Assembly: GCF_009707865.1 (NCBI RefSeq)
Contig: NZ_WMBA01000005.1
Coordinates: forward strand, 124,001 to 188,000
Reading direction: 5' to 3'
Length of the DNA: 64,000 nucleotides
Origin: Amycolatopsis pithecellobii
Lineage (GTDB): Bacteria; Actinomycetota; Actinomycetes; Mycobacteriales; Pseudonocardiaceae
Shown here: piece by piece, positions 37,452-45,769 of the stretch
How the letters are laid out: each line of letters starts with the position of its first letter
Position numbering within the stretch: the first letter of the stretch is position 1
Notes under the pieces: generated by a model
Database searches by the model: none
What the model was told of the DNA's origin: nothing
The model's input: the letters and a program-made list of their open reading frames with translations, nothing else
Made by a program: the position numbers and the translations under genes

Positions 37452-38222
37452 CTACTGCTGCTCGATCTTGCGCTGCAGCTTGTTCATTCCGCCCAGCCAC
37501 CGGTCGGTGTCGCCTGCCCTGGCGGCGTAGTAGTCCGCGACTTCGGGATGGGGCAGCACCAGGAACCGGCCGTCGGAAAGCGCTTCCAGCACCAAGTCCG
37601 CGACCTGGTCCGGCTCGATCGTCGACGCGCCCATGAGCAGCTGCCCGGCAGGCCCCGCTTCCGCCAGCAGATCCGTGCGAACCCCTTGCGGGCACAGGGC
37701 CTGCACGGTGATGCCACGGTGCCGGTAGGTGGCACTGAGCCATTCGGCGAACGCGAGCGCACCGTGCTTGGTCACCGAATACGGCGCCGAACCGAGCATG
37801 GTCAGCAACCCGGCGGCCGACACCGTCGCCAGGAAATGCCCCGCGCCGCGCTCGAGCCAGTCCGGCAGCAGGAGCCTCGCGGCCCGCACGTGCGCCATCA
37901 CGTTCACGTCCCACGCCCGCGCCCACGCCTCCTCCGGCGCCGCCTCGGTCCCGCCCGCGCCGATGCCCGCGTTGGCACAGAACAGGTCGATCGCACCCAG
38001 CTCCGCCTTCGCCGCGGCGATCAGCTGCTCGACGCCGGCCTCGGACGCCGCGTCACCGGCGAGCCAGCCGCCACCGACCTGGTCGGCGACCGCGGCCGCG
38101 GATTCCCCGTCGAGATCAACGATGAAGACACGGGCGCCCGCCGCGGCGAACCGGCGGGCCAGCGCCGCGCCGATTCCGTGCGCGCCGCCGGTGACGACGA
38201 CGCCGGCCCCGTCGAGTTTCAC
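37452..38222 (-). CDS. SDR family oxidoreductase
   Basis: 256 residues: TGGAHGIGAALARRF (about 11-25), CANAGIG, Ser in TVSAAG and YSVTKHG (Tyr/Lys pair), with a long C-terminal helix. The pattern fits classical SDRs that accept bulky or lipid substrates. The GTG start overlaps the upstream SDR stop by 4 nt (GTGA), so both are one operon. Confidence 0.85.
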   Translation of the reverse strand: MKLDGAGVVVTGGAHGIGAALARRFAAAGARVFIVDLDGESAAAVADQVGGGWLAGDAASEAGVEQLIAAAKAELGAIDLFCANAGIGAGGTEAAPEEAWARAWDVNVMAHVRAARLLLPDWLERGAGHFLATVSAAGLLTMLGSAPYSVTKHGALAFAEWLSATYRHRGITVQALCPQGVRTDLLAEAGPAGQLLMGASTIEPDQVADLVLEALSDGRFLVLPHPEVADYYAARAGDTDRWLGGMNKLQRKIEQQ

Positions 38223-38971
38223 AGCCCGCCCCCGAGGGTGGAGCCGCCGTCGATGGTGAGCGTCTGACCCGTGATCCAGCCCGACTCCTCCGACAGCAGG
38301 AACGCGACCGCGCCCGCGATGTCCTCGGGCACGCCGAGCCGCTTCATCGGATAGTGGTCGGCGACCTCCGCCTCGTGCCCTTCGTACAGCGCGGTCGCGA
38401 ACTTCGTCTTCACCACCGCCGGGGCGACGGCGTTGACCCGGATCTTCGGGGCCAGTTCCCCGGCCAGCTCCATGGTCAGCCGGATCAGGGCCGCCTTGCT
38501 CACCCCGTACAGGCCGATGCCGGGCGAGGTCCGCAGCCCGGCGACCGACGCGATGTTGACGACCGACCCGCCGTGCTCGCCCATCCACGCGTCACGCGCC
38601 TGCCGGACCCACGCGAGCGGAGCGAGCACGTTGACCGCGAAGATCTTCGCCGCGGCTTCCGCGTCGACGTCGGCGATCGGCCCGAAAACCGGGTTGATCC
38701 CGGTGTTGTTGACCAGCATGTCCAGCCGGCCGAAGGTTTCGATGGTCTTCGCGACCGCCTCCTGCTGATGCCCGGAGTCATCGGACTTGCCGGGCACCGC
38801 GATCGCCGCGTCCGGGCCACCCAGCTCGGCCACGGCCTCGGCGAGCGGCTCCGGTTTGCGGGCGGTGATGCACACCTTCGCGCCGCGCTCGACCAGTTCC
38901 TGCGCGATCGCCAGCCCGATGCCGCGACTGGCCCCGGTCACGATCGCGACGCGATCCTTGAGAGAGTTCAC
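38219..38971 (-). CDS. SDR family oxidoreductase
   Basis: 250 residues: TGASRGIGLAIAQEL (about 13-27), NNTGINPVFG, Ser in NIASVAGL, YGVSKAA and the end GGSTLGGGL. The sequence resembles 3-oxoacyl-ACP/CoA reductases. AGGAG sits 8 nt before GTG 38971. It is divergent from the TetR at 39067, with a perfect operator between them. Confidence 0.86.
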   Translation of the reverse strand: MNSLKDRVAIVTGASRGIGLAIAQELVERGAKVCITARKPEPLAEAVAELGGPDAAIAVPGKSDDSGHQQEAVAKTIETFGRLDMLVNNTGINPVFGPIADVDAEAAAKIFAVNVLAPLAWVRQARDAWMGEHGGSVVNIASVAGLRTSPGIGLYGVSKAALIRLTMELAGELAPKIRVNAVAPAVVKTKFATALYEGHEAEVADHYPMKRLGVPEDIAGAVAFLLSEESGWITGQTLTIDGGSTLGGGL

Positions 38972-39001
38972 CGACGTGCTCCTGTCCGATCCAGGGCGCG
39001 C

Positions 39002-39015
39002 TAAGCGCCCGCTTA
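39002..39015. promoter_or_regulatory. Perfect operator TAAGCG-N2-CGCTTA
   Basis: Between the divergent SDR (38971) and TetR (39067) starts. The best of three related sites in the window, so it probably defines the binding motif of the adjacent TetR. Confidence 0.65.
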
Positions 39016-39066
39016 CACTGGTCATCGCCGGACCGCCCGAGCAACGCCGGCTGAGAGGATGGCACC

Positions 39067-39678
39067 GTGACCGTCTCCCTGTCTGCCGAACTGTGGCCCG
39101 AGGTGCAGCCGGAGGCCGCGCGCCGGCTGATGCTCGCCGCGGTCGAGTCGTTCGCCGCACGCGGCTACCACGCGACCACGACCCGCGACATCGCGGCGGC
39201 CGCCGGGATGAGCCCGGCCGCGCTGTACGTGCATTTCCCGTCGAAGGCCGCGCTGCTGTTCGAGATCAGCCGCAGCGGGCACGAGCAGACCCTGACGCTC
39301 GTGGAAGCCGTTGCCGACCGGCCGGAGGGCCCGCGCGAGCGCATGCGCAAGATCACCGAGGACTTCGTCGCCTGGCACGCGCGGCGGCACACGGTGGCGC
39401 GCGTCGTGCAGTACGAGCTGCAGGCATTACCTGAGCAGGAGTACGCGGTGGTCTCCGCGCTGCGACGGCGCATCGAGCACCGGGTGCGTGACGTGATCGC
39501 CGAGGGTGTCGAGCAAGGCGAGTTCAGGGTGGGCGATCTGCGGACGGCGGCGCGAGCGGTGCTCTCACTGGGCGTGGACGTGGCGCGCTGGTACAGCGAC
39601 CGGATCGGCAAGACCCCCAAGGCACTCGGCCGCGAGTACGGGGAGCTGACGCTGCGCATGCTGGGCGCCGATGCCTGA
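39067..39678 (+). CDS. TetR family regulator
   Basis: 203 residues. HTH region AVESFAARGYHATTTRDIAAAAGMSPAALYVHFPSKAALLFE, split near residue 40, then a ligand domain with VARVVQYELQALPEQEYAVV. This subgroup is usually tied to fatty-acid or steroid degradation genes. GAGAGGATGG precedes the GTG. Likely represses itself and the SDR pair through 39002-39015 and perhaps the promoters at 25.27 and 39.71 kb. Confidence 0.84.
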   Translation: MTVSLSAELWPEVQPEAARRLMLAAVESFAARGYHATTTRDIAAAAGMSPAALYVHFPSKAALLFEISRSGHEQTLTLVEAVADRPEGPRERMRKITEDFVAWHARRHTVARVVQYELQALPEQEYAVVSALRRRIEHRVRDVIAEGVEQGEFRVGDLRTAARAVLSLGVDVARWYSDRIGKTPKALGREYGELTLRMLGADA

Positions 39679-39706
39679 GCAACCACGGTCGTCACGATAC
39701 ACATAC

Positions 39707-39720
39707 TAAGCGGTCGCTCA
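39707..39720. promoter_or_regulatory. TetR-type operator TAAGCG-N2-CGCTCA
   Basis: Third copy of the motif, one base from symmetric, 26-39 nt before the cytosine deaminase start. It covers the -35 area of a promoter whose -10 candidate is TAGGCT (39734-39739), 6 nt before the GTG, so that mRNA is probably leaderless. Confidence 0.55.
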
Positions 39721-39745
39721 CATCGGTTGCGAGTAGGCTGCCCCG

Positions 39746-40192
39746 GTGGATCCTGCTCAGCTACTCGCCGTCGCCCGCGCCGAAGCGCTGCTCGGCAGGT
39801 CCGAGGGCGGGATTCCGATCGGCGCGGCGCTGTTCACCGTGGACGGTGAACTGCTCGGCCGCGGCCACAACCGGCGCGTGCAGGACGGCGACCCGTCGAT
39901 GCACGCGGAGACCGCGGCGTTCCGCAACGCGGGACGGCGCCCGCACTACCGCGACACGATCATGGTGACCACGCTGTCGCCCTGCTGGTACTGCAGTGGT
40001 CTGGTGCGGCAGTTTTCCATTCCCCGGGTGCTCATCGGGGAGGCGCGGACCTTCTCCGGCGGCCACGACTGGCTTGCCGGGACCGGCGTCGACATCACGA
40101 TCCTCGACGACGCGGAGTGTGTCCGGCTGATGACGGAGTTCGTCGCCGAACACCCGCAGCTGTGGTTCGAGGACATCGGCACGTCCACTTAG
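39746..40192 (+). CDS. Cytosine deaminase, yeast FCY1-like
   Basis: 148 residues of the CDA fold. Zinc ligands are His53 in MHAE (with catalytic Glu55) and Cys80/Cys83 in SPCWYC. TTLSPCWYC, IPRVLIGEARTF and the end WFEDIG follow fungal cytosine deaminase, not the larger E. coli CodA type. It should turn cytosine into uracil or act on a related base. A possible TetR site at 39707 would put it under the same control as the SDR pair. Confidence 0.83.
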   Translation: MDPAQLLAVARAEALLGRSEGGIPIGAALFTVDGELLGRGHNRRVQDGDPSMHAETAAFRNAGRRPHYRDTIMVTTLSPCWYCSGLVRQFSIPRVLIGEARTFSGGHDWLAGTGVDITILDDAECVRLMTEFVAEHPQLWFEDIGTST

Positions 40193-40221
40193 GACACGCC
40201 GGCAGCGCCTTTCGGCGTCTC

Positions 40222-40512
40222 TCAGGCGGCGACGACGCCGAGCGCGGCGCGTCCGGCATCGGTCAGCTCGGCCCGCGTCCCGTCGGCGCTGAGCCGGACG
40301 TAACCGCGATGCGCCAGCTCGTGAGCGGCCATCTGGTCGCAGCACGGCACGCCGTCGATGAACAGGTCCGGCTCGCAGCTGCTCGACATCACAGCACGTC
40401 CTTCGGCCACCGCGCGCAGCATGGCCAGCGCGCGGTGGCTCAGATCGCCTTCCACGAGACTCACCCCTTTGGTCCAGAAGTCTTCGCACTCAGTTATCGC
40501 ACACTGCTCCAT
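40222..40512 (-). CDS. Small unknown protein, Cys-containing
   Basis: 96 residues. Cys residues at 4 and 9, near 46 and as a CC pair near 57-58 could bind metal. The C-terminal half (AAHELAHRGYVRLSADGTRAELTDAGRAAL) looks like a winged-helix fragment; the quote is longer in the protein than family evidence allows me to name. ATG 40512 lies 5 nt after the TetR stop, making it the last gene of the long carboxylase operon. Function unknown. Confidence 0.5.
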   Translation of the reverse strand: MEQCAITECEDFWTKGVSLVEGDLSHRALAMLRAVAEGRAVMSSSCEPDLFIDGVPCCDQMAAHELAHRGYVRLSADGTRAELTDAGRAALGVVAA

Positions 40513-40517
40513 TAGTG

Positions 40518-41138
40518 TTAGCTCGACAGCCCGGATCTTTGCGGTAATGACACACCGAGCACCCTGGCCCATTCGTGGACGATCTTCGTGCGGCGGCGGG
40601 CGTCGTCGGTCAGCAGGTTCGCCAGCCCCAGCCCACGGGCGAGATCGAGGGTGGCCTGTACCAGCTCCCGCGCACCCGGGCGGTCCTCGTCCACGCCCAG
40701 TAGTTCCAGCGCCACCCGGTGTGCTTCGCGGCCGACGCGAGCCTCCAGCGGGACGATCACCGGCCGCAGCGCCTCGTCGGTCGAGGCCGCGATCCACAGG
40801 TGCAGGGCGGTGCGGAACATCGGTCCGGTGTAGAGGTTGAGCAGCAGGTCCACGACCGCTTCCAGGCGCGCCTGCCCCTGCGGTAGTTGTGCCGCCCGCG
40901 TCCGCAACTGTTCGACCTGAGCCTCGCCGAGATACTCTACCGCGGCGATCACCAGGTCCTCACGGGTCCGGAAATGGTGCTGCGCGGCGCCGCGCGACAC
41001 CCCGGCGCGCTGCGCGATGATCGCGACCGTGGTGCCGTTCCAGCCGAATTCGCCGAGGCAGGTGACGGCCGCGTCGATCAGCCGCCGCCGCGTGGTTCTG
41101 CTGCGTTCCTGCTGCGGTTCCCGCGCGGGCGTGTTCAT
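40518..41138 (-). CDS. TetR family regulator of the carboxylase operon
   Basis: 206 residues; HTH region with LIDAAVTCLGEFGWNGTTVA and AGVSRGAAQHHFRTREDLV, then a ligand domain containing HLWIAASTDEALRPVI. Placed inside the operon, 1 nt after the ACAD stop, so it would be coexpressed with what it controls. The ligand is probably one of the pathway CoA esters or acids. Confidence 0.82.
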   Translation of the reverse strand: MNTPAREPQQERSRTTRRRLIDAAVTCLGEFGWNGTTVAIIAQRAGVSRGAAQHHFRTREDLVIAAVEYLGEAQVEQLRTRAAQLPQGQARLEAVVDLLLNLYTGPMFRTALHLWIAASTDEALRPVIVPLEARVGREAHRVALELLGVDEDRPGARELVQATLDLARGLGLANLLTDDARRRTKIVHEWARVLGVSLPQRSGLSS

Positions 41139-41139
41139 C

Positions 41140-42297
41140 CTAATAGGACTTCGGCAGGCCCAGGCTGTGCTGGGCGACGAAGTTGAGCACCATTTCGCGG
41201 CTCACCGGGGCGATCCGCCCGACGCGTGCCGCGCCGAGCAGCGTGCCGAGGCCGTATTCGGTGGCAAGGCCATTGCCGCCGTGGACCTGGATCGCCGTGT
41301 CGACGGCCTTGATCGCCACCTCGGACCCCGCGTACTTCGCCATGTTCGCCGCTTCGCCCGCAGCGGAATCGTCACCGGAGTCGTACAGCGCGGCGGCCTT
41401 CTGTGCCATCAGTTTCGCGAGTTCCAGTTCGATCTTCACCTGTGCCAGCGGGTGTGCGAGCCCCTGGTGACTGCCGATCGGCGCACCCCAGACGGAGCGC
41501 TGTTTCGCGTACTCGACGCCTTTGTCCAGTGCGTAACGCGCGATGCCGACGGAGAACGACGCGGCCATGATGCGCTCGGGGTTGAGCCCCGCGAACAACT
41601 GCGCGAGCGCGGCGTCCTCGGAACCGACGAGGGCCTCGCGTGGCAGGCGGACGTCGTCGAGGAACAGACCGAACTGCTTGTCGGCGGAGACGAGATCCAT
41701 CTCGATCTGCCGGTACTCGAAGCCAGGAGTGTTCGTGGGCACGATGAACAGCGCGGGCTTCAGTCTTCCGGTCTTCGCGTCCTCGGTGCGACCCACGACG
41801 AGCACGGCCTCCGCCTCGTCGACACCCGAGATGAACACCTTCCGTCCATTGAGGACCCAGTCGGCACCGTCACGGCGGGCTGTCGTGGTGAGACGATGGG
41901 AGTTCGACCCCGCGTCCGGTTCGGTGATGGCGAACGACATGCGAACCTCACCGGTCGCGAACCGGGGCAGCCACCCGGTTTTCTGCTCGTCCGTGCCGAA
42001 GCGGGCGATGACGGTCGCGCAGATCGCCGGGGAGACCACCATCAGCAGCATCGGCGTGCCCGCGGCGCAGAATTCCTCGCACACCGCGGCGAGATCACCG
42101 ATCCCGGCTCCCCCGCCGCCGTACTCCTCGGGGACCGCGACCCCGAGGTAGCCCAGCCGCCCGGCCTCGTTCCACAGCTCGCTGGTGTGCCCGCCGCTGC
42201 GGGCGAGCTTCGCGTAGTACTCGTGCCCGTAGCTCCGGCCGAGTTCGGCCACCGCCTTGCGCAACGCCTGCCGCTCGCCGGATTCCGTGTACGTCAT
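41140..42297 (-). CDS. Acyl-CoA dehydrogenase
   Basis: 385 residues. ITEPDAGSNSHRL and WVLNGRKVFISGVDEAE are the FAD-binding loop and strand; the C-terminus has QVHGGNGLATEYGLGTLL. The FAGLNPERIMAAS segment places a Glu as in isovaleryl-CoA-type enzymes, and no EGT Glu is present at the usual C-terminal place. Overlaps the biotin carboxylase gene by 4 nt. Likely acts on a branched acyl-CoA. Confidence 0.84.
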   Translation of the reverse strand: MTYTESGERQALRKAVAELGRSYGHEYYAKLARSGGHTSELWNEAGRLGYLGVAVPEEYGGGGAGIGDLAAVCEEFCAAGTPMLLMVVSPAICATVIARFGTDEQKTGWLPRFATGEVRMSFAITEPDAGSNSHRLTTTARRDGADWVLNGRKVFISGVDEAEAVLVVGRTEDAKTGRLKPALFIVPTNTPGFEYRQIEMDLVSADKQFGLFLDDVRLPREALVGSEDAALAQLFAGLNPERIMAASFSVGIARYALDKGVEYAKQRSVWGAPIGSHQGLAHPLAQVKIELELAKLMAQKAAALYDSGDDSAAGEAANMAKYAGSEVAIKAVDTAIQVHGGNGLATEYGLGTLLGAARVGRIAPVSREMVLNFVAQHSLGLPKSY

Positions 42298-44174
42298 GGC
42301 TGCTCCTTCACGACCGCCAGTACCGCGCCCACCTCGACCTGCTGCCCCGCGGACACCGGCAGTTCCGCGACGATCCCGGCGGCCGGTGCGGTGATCTTGT
42401 GTTCCATCTTCATGGCTTCCAGCCACAGCAACGCTTCCCCGGCGGCGACGGGGTCACCGGCCGCCACCGCGATCCGCAGCACCGTGCCCGGCATCGGGGC
42501 CACCAGCGAACCCGCCGCCAGTGCCGCGCCGGGTTCGGTGAACCGCGGCACCGGGACCAATGCCACCGGCCCGACACACACCAGTCCGGGGTAGCGCGCC
42601 ACGTCGAACCCGCGGCGCACACCCGCGACGTCCAGCACGACCCGGCCGGTGGTGGCGGCAACCAGCCTGATGTCCTCGCCTTCGACCTTTCCGTTCCAGT
42701 AGTCCACTGTGTACTCGTTCGCGCCCGCCCGGTACCGCTTGCGATGCGGCTGGGACGGGATATTGCGCCAGCCACTAGGGAATCTCGTCCGGTTCGCGGT
42801 GGCGTCGGCGAACGTGGCCGCGATCGCGGCGAGCCGTTCGTCACCGAGGGGCGCCGAGAGCGTGTCCAGGCCGTGCCGGTCGAAGAAGGCCGTGTCGATG
42901 TTCCCGGCGACGAATTCGGGATGCCGCACCACGTTCACCAGCAGGTCGCGGTTGGTGCGCACGCCGTGGATCGCGGCGCCTTCCAGTGCTGCGGCGAGCT
43001 TGCGGGCGGCTTCGGCGCGGCTGGGCGCCCACGCGATGACCTTCGCCAGCATCGGGTCGTAGTGCACGCCGATGACCGAGCCGTCGGTGACGCCGCTGTC
43101 CACCCGCACGTCCCCGGGCACCGCGAAACGGTGCAGCGTGCCGGTCTGCGGCTGCCAGTCGGCGGCGGGATCTTCGGCGTAGAGCCGCGCTTCGATCGCG
43201 TGCCCTGTCCATTGTGGAGGTTCCGGGGGCAGGCGGTGCCCTTCGGCGATCCCGATCTGCAGTGCCACCAGGTCGAGCCTGGTGACCAGCTCGGTCACCG
43301 GATGCTCGACCTGCAGCCGGGTGTTCATCTCCAGGAAGAAGAACTTCCCATCGTTCGTGGCCAGGAATTCGACCGTGCCCGCGCCGACATAGCCGATCGC
43401 GCCGGCGGCTTTGCGGGCGGCGGCGAACAGGTCCGCACGCATCGTTTCGTCGACAAGTGGCGAAGGAGCTTCCTCGATGACCTTCTGGTGCCGCCGCTGG
43501 ATCGAGCACTCGCGCTCCCCCACCGTCCACACCGTGCCGTGCGTGTCCGCGAGTACCTGCACCTCGATATGCCGCCCGGTTTCCAGGTACCGCTCGCAGA
43601 ACACGGCCGGGTCGCCGAACGCGGAGGCCGCTTCGGCGCGCGCGCCTTCCACCGCGTCCGCCAGCTCGCTCAGCGCCCGCACGACCCGCATGCCGCGCCC
43701 GCCACCTCCGGCGGAAGCCTTGACCAGCACCGGCAACTCGGCCTCGGTCACCGTCCCCGGGTCCAGTTCGGACAGTACCGGTACCCCGGCGTCGGCCATG
43801 ATCCGTTTGGCCTCCACTTTGGACCCCATGGCCTCGATCGCCGCCGGCGGCGGCCCGATCCAGGTCAGCCCGGCGTCGAGCACGGCGCGGGCGAACGCGG
43901 CGTTTTCGGACAGGAAGCCATAACCCGGGTGCACGGCGTCGGCTCCCGCCGCCTTTGCCGCGGCCACCAGCAGATCCGCGCGCAGGTAAGTGTCCGAAGG
44001 TGCGTCGCCGGGCAGGCGGACCGCGGCGTCGGACTCCCGCACATGCGGGGCGTCCGCGTCGGCATCGGAGAACACGGCCGCGCGGCCGATCCCGAGTTCG
44101 GCGCAGGTGCGGAACACGCGGCGCGCGATCTCGCCTCGGTTGGCGGCCAGAATCGTATGGATCATCGTGCTCAC
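42294..44174 (-). CDS. Acyl-CoA carboxylase alpha chain (biotin carboxylase + BCCP)
   Basis: 626 residues: biotin carboxylase (1-450) with LAANRGEIARRVFRT, PVLVKASAGGGGRGMRVV (ATP grasp) and EMNTRLQVEHPVTE. A linker follows, then a biotinyl domain with EAMKMEH, biotin on Lys589. It carboxylates biotin for the beta chain at 44171. The type matches methylcrotonyl-, geranyl- and some propionyl-CoA carboxylases. GTG 44174 overlaps the beta-chain stop by 4 nt; ATG 44165 is an alternative. Confidence 0.9.
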   Translation of the reverse strand: MSTMIHTILAANRGEIARRVFRTCAELGIGRAAVFSDADADAPHVRESDAAVRLPGDAPSDTYLRADLLVAAAKAAGADAVHPGYGFLSENAAFARAVLDAGLTWIGPPPAAIEAMGSKVEAKRIMADAGVPVLSELDPGTVTEAELPVLVKASAGGGGRGMRVVRALSELADAVEGARAEAASAFGDPAVFCERYLETGRHIEVQVLADTHGTVWTVGERECSIQRRHQKVIEEAPSPLVDETMRADLFAAARKAAGAIGYVGAGTVEFLATNDGKFFFLEMNTRLQVEHPVTELVTRLDLVALQIGIAEGHRLPPEPPQWTGHAIEARLYAEDPAADWQPQTGTLHRFAVPGDVRVDSGVTDGSVIGVHYDPMLAKVIAWAPSRAEAARKLAAALEGAAIHGVRTNRDLLVNVVRHPEFVAGNIDTAFFDRHGLDTLSAPLGDERLAAIAATFADATANRTRFPSGWRNIPSQPHRKRYRAGANEYTVDYWNGKVEGEDIRLVAATTGRVVLDVAGVRRGFDVARYPGLVCVGPVALVPVPRFTEPGAALAAGSLVAPMPGTVLRIAVAAGDPVAAGEALLWLEAMKMEHKITAPAAGIVAELPVSAGQQVEVGAVLAVVKEQP

Positions 44175-45769
44175 ATCCGGAAGACGCCGAAACCGTCGGC
44201 GCCCCTGATCAGTCCATTGTGGATCACGGACAGGCTCAGCCCGAGCACCGTGCGGGTGTCGCGCGGATCGATGATGCCGTCGTCATAGAGCATGCCGGAC
44301 AGGAACATCGGCATCGACTCGGCCTCGATCTGTTGTTCGACCATCGCCCGCATCGCCTTGTCACCGTCCTCGTCGTAGGTCTGGCCCCGGTTTCCGGCCG
44401 CGGCCCGCGCGACGATCGAGAGCACCCCGGCCAGCTGTTGCGGGCCCATCACCGCGGATTTCGCGCTCGGCCAGGCATAGAGGAACCGTGGCCCGTAGGC
44501 CCGCCCGCACATGCCGTAGTGCCCCGCCCCATAGGACGCGCCCATCAGCACCGACAGGTGCGGCACCCTCGAGTTGGACACCGCGTTGATCATCATCGAT
44601 CCGTGCTTGATGATGCCGGCCTGCTCATAGGATTTGCCGACCATGTAGCCGGTGGTGTTGTGCAGGAAGATCAGCGGGGTGTCGCTCTGGTTGGCCAGCT
44701 GGATGAACTGGGTCGCCTTCTGCGATTCCTCGCTGAACAGCACGCCTTGCGCGTTGGCGAGAATACCGACCGGGTATCCGTGCAGATCCGCCCAGCCGGT
44801 CACCAAACTGGTGCCGTACAAGGGTTTGAACTCGTCGAAGTCCGAGCCGTCGACGACCCGCGCGATGACCTCGCGTGGGTCGAACGGCACCTTGAGGTCA
44901 CTGGGCACGATGCCGGCCAGGTCGTCCGCGTCGTACACCGGTTCGTCGTAGCCGGGTTTCGGGCTCGGGCCGAGTTTGTGCCAGTTGAGCCGTTTGACGA
45001 TTCCACGGCCAAGGCGGATCGCGTCCTGCTCGTCGAGGGCGAGATAGTCGGCCAGCCCGGAGGTGCGTGCGTGCATTTCCGCCCCGCCAAGGGATTCGTC
45101 GTCGGAGTCCTCGCCGGTGGCCATCTTGACCAGCGGTGGCCCGCCGAGGAACACCTTCGCCCGTTCCTTGACCATCACCACGTAGTCGGACATGCCGGGC
45201 AGGTAGGCGCCACCGGCGGTGGAGTTCCCGAACACCAGCGCGATCGTCGGGATACGCTGCGCGGAGGCGTTGGTGAGATTGCGGAAGGTGCGCCCGCCGG
45301 GGATGAAGATCTCCTTCTGGGTGGGCAGATCCGCGCCGCCGGACTCGACGAGGTTGATCGTGGGCAACCGGTTCTCGGCCGCGATCTCCGCCGCCCGCAG
45401 CCCTTTCTTGAGGCTCGACGGGTTGCTCGCGCCGCCCTTCACCGTCGGGTCGTTGGCCACGATCATGCACTCGACACCTTCGACCACGCCGATGCCGGTG
45501 ACCACACTGCCGCCGACGTGGTGGTCGGTGCCCCATGCGGCGAGCGGAGACAGTTCCAGGAACGGCGAGTCCTCGTCGAGCAGCAGCTCGATCCGTTCCC
45601 GGGCAAGGAGTTTGCCGCGCTTGCGATGCCGGTCGACGTACTTCTGCCCGCCGCCGGCGATGGCCTTGGCGTGCTCGGCCTCGATCTCGGCGAGCTTGGC
45701 CAGCATCGCCTCCCGGTTGGCGGCGAACTCCGCACCGGTGGTGTCCACCGTGGATCTGATGACACTCAC
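44171..45769 (-). CDS. Acyl-CoA carboxylase beta chain
   Basis: 532 residues with the two crotonase-like halves of carboxyltransferases: NDPTVKGGASNPSSLKKGLR, VESGGADLPTQKEIFIPGG, STAGGAYLPGMSDY (first oxyanion region) and GHYGMCGRAYGPRFLYAWPSA. Sequence and length match methylcrotonyl/geranyl-CoA carboxylase beta chains, not the shorter AccD of fatty-acid synthesis. It forms the holoenzyme with the alpha chain next to it. GTG overlaps the ACAD stop by 4 nt (GTGA). Confidence 0.9.
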   Translation of the reverse strand: MSVIRSTVDTTGAEFAANREAMLAKLAEIEAEHAKAIAGGGQKYVDRHRKRGKLLARERIELLLDEDSPFLELSPLAAWGTDHHVGGSVVTGIGVVEGVECMIVANDPTVKGGASNPSSLKKGLRAAEIAAENRLPTINLVESGGADLPTQKEIFIPGGRTFRNLTNASAQRIPTIALVFGNSTAGGAYLPGMSDYVVMVKERAKVFLGGPPLVKMATGEDSDDESLGGAEMHARTSGLADYLALDEQDAIRLGRGIVKRLNWHKLGPSPKPGYDEPVYDADDLAGIVPSDLKVPFDPREVIARVVDGSDFDEFKPLYGTSLVTGWADLHGYPVGILANAQGVLFSEESQKATQFIQLANQSDTPLIFLHNTTGYMVGKSYEQAGIIKHGSMMINAVSNSRVPHLSVLMGASYGAGHYGMCGRAYGPRFLYAWPSAKSAVMGPQQLAGVLSIVARAAAGNRGQTYDEDGDKAMRAMVEQQIEAESMPMFLSGMLYDDGIIDPRDTRTVLGLSLSVIHNGLIRGADGFGVFRM

